Shown here one piece after another: positions 50,950-55,891 of a stretch of 55,891 bases of DNA. The notes under the pieces are model-generated. The model was not told the origin of the DNA. It saw only the letters and a list, made by a program, of their open reading frames with translations, and did no database searches. A program made the translations under genes and the position numbers. Numbering within the stretch: position 1 is the first letter of the stretch; each line of letters opens with the position of its first letter. The DNA comes from Anaerolineae bacterium (GTDB taxonomy: Bacteria; Chloroflexota; Anaerolineae; Aggregatilineales; UBA2796): NCBI GenBank assembly GCA_025055255.1, contig JANWYI010000010.1, forward strand, positions 1 through 55,891, read 5' to 3'.

Positions 50950-50977
50950 TTGCAGCTCACGTCCAGAGTGCTACAAT
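50950..50977 (+). promoter_or_regulatory. Promoter of the glycosidase-like gene run
   Basis: TTGCAG (50950-50955) and TACAAT (50972-50977) are 16 bp apart, with TGC before the -10. Confidence 0.6.
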
Positions 50978-51030
50978 AGTCCTTCGGGCTGTAAAAACAT
51001 TGTGAAGAAATAAAAAGTCTTGTAAACAGC

Positions 51031-52827
51031 ATGGCAAGTGCAGTAGAAAAAGGTCGGCAAGGTAGGCGCAAGGCGCAGCCGCTGCGTCCAGAACGCAACG
51101 GCTTAGGCTGCGCGCTGAGCACGCTTGCGCTAGTCTTTGCAGCGATGCTGACGTTCCTAGCGCTGTTGTTGCCGCCTTTTTCACTCGCAGAGCAGCTCTT
51201 CGGGACGCCTTTTCTACCGCTGAACAATCGCCTTGTCTCTGATGACCTGATTTTGACAGCTGCTGGCGCCAACAGCTTGAATATCCGCCTGAGCAAGCTG
51301 AGCGCAGCTGCTTTCAGCGGCTTGCCTGAGCCGCAAGACGATTTGTTGCGCCAAGCACGTGCTGCTCTGCCCAGAACGCTTGCGCCGCTCAGCTCGATCT
51401 ACCGTCTAGAGCAGCGCGGCACACCGCCTGACTCGTTGACGCTCGCCTTCGCACTGCCTGACGGCGTTGAGCCTGCTCAAGCCGATCTGTACGGCTATGA
51501 CGCTGCGCTCGGACATTGGCGATTCATCCCTGCGCAGCGCGCTGTAATTGACGGTCGCCTTTCACTGGTGGCAGTTTTGAACAATGTACAACGCCTGCCA
51601 GAGGCGCTGTTCATCGGTCGCTTGGCATTACAAGTGCCTGTGGTCAGCGTGGTGATTGAAGCAGGGCAAGCATTCAAGCCTGAGGTCGCTGCAGTAGCTA
51701 ACGTTGTACATCCAGCTGGACTAATGCCGAACGTGGAAGGTGCGCTTGACGGCGCTCTGCCTTCAGGTGTTGCATTTGGAGACAGCTACGCCGTTGTGCC
51801 GATTATCCGCAATTATCGCGGCAACTCAGCGCCTGATGCCGCGCTGATCGAAGCCTTGCTGAACGAGCCTGAGCGCCGTCAAGCACATCTTGACTATCTG
51901 CTTGAGTTCGCGCGCAGTCAGCCTTACAGCGGCATCGCCATTGAATACCTCGACTTGCCGTCGAGCCTGCGCGACGCCTACAGCGCCTTCATCAGCGCCT
52001 TAGCATCGGCGTTGCACGCCGAAGGACGCTCGCTGACTTTGGTCTTGCCGTTCCCTACGCCTTCAGGCTCACAGTTTGAGACAGGTGCGTACGATTGGCG
52101 GACGTTAGGTGCGCTTGCCGACTCAGTGCAGATTATTTTGCCGCTCAATCCGCGCGATTACCTGCCCGAAGGCGTGGTACGGCGCGCCATGGCATGGGCA
52201 GTTGGCGAGATCAGCCGTGCCAAGCTGCACGCCGTGATCAGCGTCCGCAGCGTTGTCCAAGAAGGTAGCCAGTGGCTGCCGATCAGCTATCGTGAGGCGT
52301 TAGCGCCGCTTTCAGAGCTGCGCGTGACGCCTGAGGGCGTCCTTGCGCCTGACACGCCTGTCCAACTGCAGATCGCGCCTGAGCGTGCTGCATTTGGAGT
52401 CGAGGCGAGCATGCCAGTCGTGCGCTACAAATCGGTCGAAGGTAGCTTCACGCGCGCTGTCTGGCTGATGACAAGCAGCGCGTTGCGTGATAGACTTGGC
52501 ACGCTTTTGGTCAATAACTGGGCAGGTGTCCAAGTGCCTGACTTTGCTGCTGATGGCGCCTACTTGCAAGGGACGCGCGTTTTGGCGCAGTACAAGACGT
52601 ATCGAGCAGGACAAACGTGGTTTGTGCCAGTGCCTGCTGATCTCGCCGTTCAATGGCGCGTCAGCGTTGGCGAGACGGTCTTGGCTGAGCAAACCGAAGG
52701 CATTGGACAGCCGTTCGTCTTCACGCCTGATGGAACATACCGTGACATACAGGTCAGCGCAGTGCTGGCAGAGCTGGACTTTCCGCTTGCGCGCGTCACG
52801 TTGCAAGTGGCGCGCAGCCAGAGCTGA
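51031..52827 (+). CDS. Membrane-anchored GH18-like protein, probably not catalytic
   Basis: 598 residues. One N-terminal helix (about 27-50) follows a basic start, so the rest is outside the cell. A central segment (about 270-420) resembles the GH18/spore YaaH-type barrel: 'AFGDSYAVVPIIRNYRG', 'YSGIAIEYLDLP', then 'SLTLVLPFP' and 'ADSVQIILPLN'. Where catalytic members have D-x-D-x-E at the end of the fourth strand, this has A-I-E-Y-L, so the acid Glu is missing. Beta-rich regions flank it. The family assignment is moderate. No clear ribosome binding site precedes ATG 51031. Confidence 0.75.
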   Translation: MASAVEKGRQGRRKAQPLRPERNGLGCALSTLALVFAAMLTFLALLLPPFSLAEQLFGTPFLPLNNRLVSDDLILTAAGANSLNIRLSKLSAAAFSGLPEPQDDLLRQARAALPRTLAPLSSIYRLEQRGTPPDSLTLAFALPDGVEPAQADLYGYDAALGHWRFIPAQRAVIDGRLSLVAVLNNVQRLPEALFIGRLALQVPVVSVVIEAGQAFKPEVAAVANVVHPAGLMPNVEGALDGALPSGVAFGDSYAVVPIIRNYRGNSAPDAALIEALLNEPERRQAHLDYLLEFARSQPYSGIAIEYLDLPSSLRDAYSAFISALASALHAEGRSLTLVLPFPTPSGSQFETGAYDWRTLGALADSVQIILPLNPRDYLPEGVVRRAMAWAVGEISRAKLHAVISVRSVVQEGSQWLPISYREALAPLSELRVTPEGVLAPDTPVQLQIAPERAAFGVEASMPVVRYKSVEGSFTRAVWLMTSSALRDRLGTLLVNNWAGVQVPDFAADGAYLQGTRVLAQYKTYRAGQTWFVPVPADLAVQWRVSVGETVLAEQTEGIGQPFVFTPDGTYRDIQVSAVLAELDFPLARVTLQVARSQS

Positions 52828-52873
52828 TGCGCGACATCTCTAAGCGAATGCCTGAGGAGAAATTCTGAGCTTT

Positions 52874-54337
52874 ATGAGCAGTTTTCGAGAGACAATGAAC
52901 ATCAGCGTGCTGCGGCAGCGCCAACAGATGCATCGCCGCCAAGTGCGCTACTTCGCCATGGTCTGGACAGGCATTACGTTGCTGCTAGGCGCAGCGACGT
53001 TCATCGCTGTCTACGCGGCAACAGGCGCGCTTGCAGCTGAATTGCCTGTCAGCAACGGTATTTTGCCGCCACCTGTAAATGCAAGCAGCGCCGTAGTAGC
53101 TCAAATCACTGCCACGCCGTTCCCGACTTTTCCGCCGCCTGAGCAACCAACTCCGCAGCCGCAGCCGCCGATCATCGTAGTGGCTACGCCGGCTGTGCAG
53201 CCAACTGTGCCGCCGATTCTCGACCTAGACTTTGACTTGGGAATTGCGGTGCAGAAAAATCCCGATCCGAACGTTTATGCGCTCTGGGTCGAGATGGTGC
53301 GCGATCAGCTGCGCTTAAACTGGGTCAAGTCACAAGTGGTTTGGCGTGATACCGAGCGTGTCAAAGGACAAATTGACTGGTCTGAGCTTGACGCAAGCCT
53401 GACCTTGCTGAGCAAAGCAGGTCTCAAAGTGTTGTTGAGCATCACTAAAGCGCCTGATTGGGCACGCGATCCGGGCGCGCGCATCGTGGCAGACGTGCAT
53501 GACGGTCCGCCTGCCAATCCGCAGGACTTCGCCGACTTCCTCAGCGCGCTTGTGCGCCGTTATCAAGGCAAGATTCACGCCATTGAGGTCTGGAATGAGG
53601 TCAACATTGACCGCGAATGGACGACCAATCCGCCTGCCATTGACGCGCGGCGCTATGTGCAACTGCTGCAGGTCGCCTATAACACGATCAAGAGCATTGA
53701 TCCGAGCATCATCGTGGTCTCAGCAGGCTTGGCGCCAACGGGTGCGAATATTCCAGGCGCCGTCACAGATGACTTCATCTACATGGATCAGCTGATCGCT
53801 GCAGGTATGCTCAACTTCGTAGATTGCGTCGGCGCGCACCACAACGGCTTAAACGTGCCGCCAAACCAAGACTGGAACAATCTGCCAGAACGCAATCCGC
53901 CGGCGCGCTTTCGCGGGCCGTGGGAAAATCCGCACCATAGCTGGTCATTTAAGAGCACGCTAGAAGGTTACGCTAATCGCATTCGCGCTGCAGGCAGCAA
54001 CAAAAAGCTGTGTGTGACCGAATTCGGCTGGCCGAGCGTGGAAGACTTGCAAGGGCGTGGTCAGCTGCGCGACGGCTTCGGCTTTGCAGCAGATAATACC
54101 TTGCAAGATCAGGCAAACTTCACAGTGCAAGCCATTGAGCTGATGCAGCAATGGGGCTTTGTACGGCTTGCCATACTCTGGAATCTGAATTATGGTGCGC
54201 AGGCAGGCTGGAATCTAGGCGGCGCCGTTGGCGACAATGTGCCGTGGTCAATTCTCGGCCCGAACTTTCAGCCAAGACCTGTCTGGCAGCGCATTGTGGA
54301 CATGGATTTTCGCAGCCGTCCACGTCGCGCTCAGTAA
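52874..54337 (+). CDS. Clan A (GH39/GH5-like) glycoside hydrolase, membrane anchored
   Basis: 487 residues. An N-terminal helix (about 28-54) precedes a Pro/Thr-rich linker. The beta/alpha barrel (about 115-480) has the acid/base Glu in 'IEVWNEVNIDREW' and the nucleophile Glu in 'LCVTEFGWPS', as in clan A retaining glycosidases; PslG-like GH39 enzymes are the closest type I can name. The polysaccharide substrate is unknown. It lies 46 bp after the GH18-like gene, with GAGGAG 13 nt before the ATG. Confidence 0.88.
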   Translation: MSSFRETMNISVLRQRQQMHRRQVRYFAMVWTGITLLLGAATFIAVYAATGALAAELPVSNGILPPPVNASSAVVAQITATPFPTFPPPEQPTPQPQPPIIVVATPAVQPTVPPILDLDFDLGIAVQKNPDPNVYALWVEMVRDQLRLNWVKSQVVWRDTERVKGQIDWSELDASLTLLSKAGLKVLLSITKAPDWARDPGARIVADVHDGPPANPQDFADFLSALVRRYQGKIHAIEVWNEVNIDREWTTNPPAIDARRYVQLLQVAYNTIKSIDPSIIVVSAGLAPTGANIPGAVTDDFIYMDQLIAAGMLNFVDCVGAHHNGLNVPPNQDWNNLPERNPPARFRGPWENPHHSWSFKSTLEGYANRIRAAGSNKKLCVTEFGWPSVEDLQGRGQLRDGFGFAADNTLQDQANFTVQAIELMQQWGFVRLAILWNLNYGAQAGWNLGGAVGDNVPWSILGPNFQPRPVWQRIVDMDFRSRPRRAQ

Positions 54338-54348
54338 TTCTCTGATCA

Positions 54349-54372
54349 CAGGGCGGGCAAGTGCCCGCCCTG
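54349..54372 (+). terminator. Hairpin between the two glycosidase genes
   Basis: CAGGGCGGGC and GCCCGCCCTG pair over 10 bp with loop AAGT, followed by TCTTG. It lies 16 nt before the next ATG, so it may also shape translation of that gene. Confidence 0.7.
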
Positions 54373-54388
54373 TCTTGAAAACGCTATC

Positions 54389-55633
54389 ATGCCGACACAA
54401 GTCCGAAGACGTTTTCTGCTGGGCGCGCTCGCGCTGAGCTTACCTGCGCTTGCTCTGCTCAGCTTCAGTTTACTACGCCCTACGCCGACGCTGTTCGGCG
54501 CTGAGCTGATTCGCCACAAAAGACTGCCTTCGCTTGCCTACGGCGTCCATCTCTCAATCTGGTGGAATGAGACAGCGCGCGCGCGCGACTTCGAATACGT
54601 GCGTCTGATGCGCTTTGGTTATGCCAAGCAAGTCTTCGGCTGGCGCGACATTCAGCCGCTAGAGACACAGCCTGCTGATTGGTCAATTGCCGATGACATC
54701 GTGGCAGAGGCAAACTATCGCGGCGTGAAGCTAGTGGCGCGTCTGGGCAAGCCGCCAGACTGGGCAATTCGACTCGGTCGTAACGAATATGAGCCGCCTT
54801 TTGATGAGTATGCCTTTGCACAGTTCTGCGGCGCAATTGCGGCGCGCTACAAAGGACGAATCGTCGGCTATCAGATTTGGAATGAGCCGAATCTGAGCCG
54901 TGAGTGGCTAGGCAAGACGCCAAACGCCGCTGCCTATGTCAAAGTTCTTGCGCCGTGCGCCGAGGCGATCCGCGCAGCTGATCCACAAGCAATTGTCTTC
55001 ACAGCAGGTCTAGCGCCAACGGGCACGCTCTCGCCACACAGCATCCCTGACACGCTCTATTTGAAACAAATGTATCAGCTCGGCGCTGCGCGCTACTATG
55101 ACGTGCTTGGTGTGAACGCGCCCGGCTATGCTCTGCCACCTGAGACACCGCCTGACGATCCGCGCCTTGATGGACACAGCTGGCAAGTTTTTCGGCACGT
55201 AGAGGTTGTGCGCGCCTTGCAAGTGGCTCATGGCGATGGTCACAAGCAAATCGCCATTCTTGAGATGGGCTGGACAACCGACCAACGCGATACAATCACT
55301 GCGCCTGACGGCTCACAGCAGCCTAATCCGTACCGTTGGCACGCCGTGACTGAAGAGCAGCAAGCCGCTTATCTAGTGGCTGCTTTTGAGTACGCCGCTC
55401 GACATTGGCGCCCTTGGATGAGCTTGATGGTCGTGCTGTACCTTGCTGACCTGAGCTGGACGCCTGAGAACGAAGAATATTGGTGGGCGCTGAACGACCC
55501 AGGCTTTGATCAGCGAATGCGCCCTGCCTTTTTCGCTTTGGCAAACGCGCCGCGCTATATTGATGACACTTACATTCCACCTATTCTCAATGGTATCAAT
55601 CCTTACACACCATTGCCGCCGCGTCAGAAATGA
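54389..55633 (+). CDS. Clan A glycoside hydrolase with Tat-like signal
   Basis: 414 residues, paralogous to the preceding hydrolase. The N-terminus 'RRRFLLGALALSLPALALL' has a twin-arginine-like pattern. The barrel has the acid/base Glu in 'YQIWNEPNLSREW' and the likely nucleophile in 'IAILEMGWTTDQ'; 'AGLAPTGTL' between them recurs in the upstream paralogue as 'AGLAPTGAN'. No ribosome binding site is seen before ATG 54389. The substrate is unknown; being exported beside its paralogue suggests action on a surface or external polysaccharide (inference). Confidence 0.87.
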   Translation: MPTQVRRRFLLGALALSLPALALLSFSLLRPTPTLFGAELIRHKRLPSLAYGVHLSIWWNETARARDFEYVRLMRFGYAKQVFGWRDIQPLETQPADWSIADDIVAEANYRGVKLVARLGKPPDWAIRLGRNEYEPPFDEYAFAQFCGAIAARYKGRIVGYQIWNEPNLSREWLGKTPNAAAYVKVLAPCAEAIRAADPQAIVFTAGLAPTGTLSPHSIPDTLYLKQMYQLGAARYYDVLGVNAPGYALPPETPPDDPRLDGHSWQVFRHVEVVRALQVAHGDGHKQIAILEMGWTTDQRDTITAPDGSQQPNPYRWHAVTEEQQAAYLVAAFEYAARHWRPWMSLMVVLYLADLSWTPENEEYWWALNDPGFDQRMRPAFFALANAPRYIDDTYIPPILNGINPYTPLPPRQK

Positions 55634-55635
55634 GA

Positions 55636-55664
55636 CGCGATTCATCTCGCGCGTATTTCTTCTT
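55636..55664 (+). terminator. Possible terminator after the second glycosidase
   Basis: CGCGA and TCGCG form a short 5-bp stem around TTCATC, followed within a few bases by ATTTCTTCTTT. Confidence 0.45.
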
Positions 55665-55695
55665 TAACAAGTGCAAGGCGTCCCAGCACATACGT

Positions 55696-55701
55696 TATAA
55701 T
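55696..55701 (+). promoter_or_regulatory. -10 element TATAAT before the cyclase
   Basis: A perfect TATAAT lies only 5 bp before AGGAGGT (55707-55713), so transcription would begin at or inside the ribosome binding site. No clear -35. Confidence 0.45.
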
Positions 55702-55724
55702 CTCACAGGAGGTAATTCATTGTG

Positions 55725-55742
55725 ATGAACAAGTGTCCATGA
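55725..55742 (+). CDS. Five-codon minigene MNKCP overlapping the cyclase start
   Basis: ATG 55725 lies 11 nt after a perfect AGGAGGT, reads MNKCP and stops with TGA at 55740-55742. That stop overlaps the cyclase ATG at 55739 (ATGA). The only strong ribosome binding site here serves this frame, so translation of the cyclase may depend on it. GTG 55722 is in frame directly before. Whether it is translated is inference. Confidence 0.4.
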   Translation: MNKCP

Positions 55743-55891
55743 AGCCTGAAGACCTACTGCATTGGCTCGCGCCTTATCTCGCTACAGATCGCTTTCGTGC
55801 CTTGTTGCAAGGCGTCAATCTGCCCAGCACGGCTCAGGGCGCTGTGCTGACAGTGGATATCTCAGGCTTTACGCCACTGACCACACAACTT
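55739..55891 (+). CDS. Class III adenylate/guanylate cyclase (partial, only the first 51 codons)
   Basis: The visible N-terminus ends 'VLTVDISGFTPLTTQL', the opening of class III nucleotide cyclase domains, where the Asp after V binds metal. In many bacteria this start belongs to large proteins with cyclase, AAA and TPR domains, but the rest is outside the window. ATG 55739 is given as the start; GTG 55733 is in frame. Both are 20-25 nt from AGGAGGT, too far for direct use. Confidence 0.75.
   Translation, partial: MKPEDLLHWLAPYLATDRFRALLQGVNLPSTAQGAVLTVDISGFTPLTTQL

Overview
The window is bacterial chromosomal DNA with moderately high GC, and no IS element, prophage, tRNA, rRNA or CRISPR array was seen. 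The gene families point to Chloroflexota (Anaerolineae-like). These include several exported proteins with long Thr-Pro linkers, FHA-domain proteins, a short EF-Ts, a Thermus-type isocitrate dehydrogenase with a C-terminal extension, DUF4397 and DUF58 proteins, and unfused small ABC exporters. This is an inference from family content; no 16S gene is present.

Layout. At 0-3.8 kb two FHA-domain genes diverge around a 560-base gap. The left one is cut by the window edge and resembles an Rv1747-type FHA-FHA-ABC protein. The gap holds about twelve DnaA-box-like 9-mers, five of them perfect TTATCCACA, plus a nested 52-bp palindrome, and is the best candidate for a replication origin. At 3.9-10.9 kb a co-directional block encodes an ABC exporter (ATPase and permease) with a large membrane-anchored partner, a Gln-rich membrane protein and a lipoprotein. 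At 10.9-18.7 kb lie ilvD, a lipoprotein, pfkA, an HU gene, an isoaspartyl peptidase, an MFS transporter and glgA. From 21.5 kb back to 17.2 kb a minus-strand run reads receiver domain, GNAT, three small HEAT-repeat proteins, an extremely acidic protein and glgA. At 21.6-24.6 kb are a peroxiredoxin and the rpsB-tsf-pyrH translation/nucleotide cluster, with a well-formed promoter, a structured leader and an intrinsic terminator placed before pyrH. At 24.9-31.5 kb are a COG2403-type GTPase, a UGT-type glycosyltransferase, a class V aminotransferase, a phosphoglucose/phosphomannose isomerase-like protein lacking its key residues, and an orphan sugar-binding protein. At 32-38 kb are a GTPase-like protein with an altered switch II, a DUF4397 lipoprotein and the upp-GT39-DUF58 operon.

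At 38-45 kb, icd is followed by a nearly perfect promoter and a roughly 180-nt structured RNA ending in a terminator, just before a fold-III (arginine/ornithine/diaminopimelate type) decarboxylase. mtnA, an SH3-like protein, a TPR protein and a secreted protein follow. At 45.5-50.8 kb lie a fused FAD/2Fe-2S subunit of a molybdenum hydroxylase and a peptide-type ABC importer without its ATPases. At 51-55.6 kb is a run of three exported glycosidase-like proteins, and the window ends in the first codons of a class III nucleotide cyclase preceded by a five-codon minigene.

Taken together, the window looks like ordinary chromosome with housekeeping genes (branched-chain amino acids, glycolysis, glycogen, translation, TCA cycle, methionine salvage, pyrimidine salvage) mixed with surface and transport functions. 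The most unusual elements are the candidate origin, the structured RNA before the decarboxylase, and the HEAT/acidic-protein run upstream of glgA.
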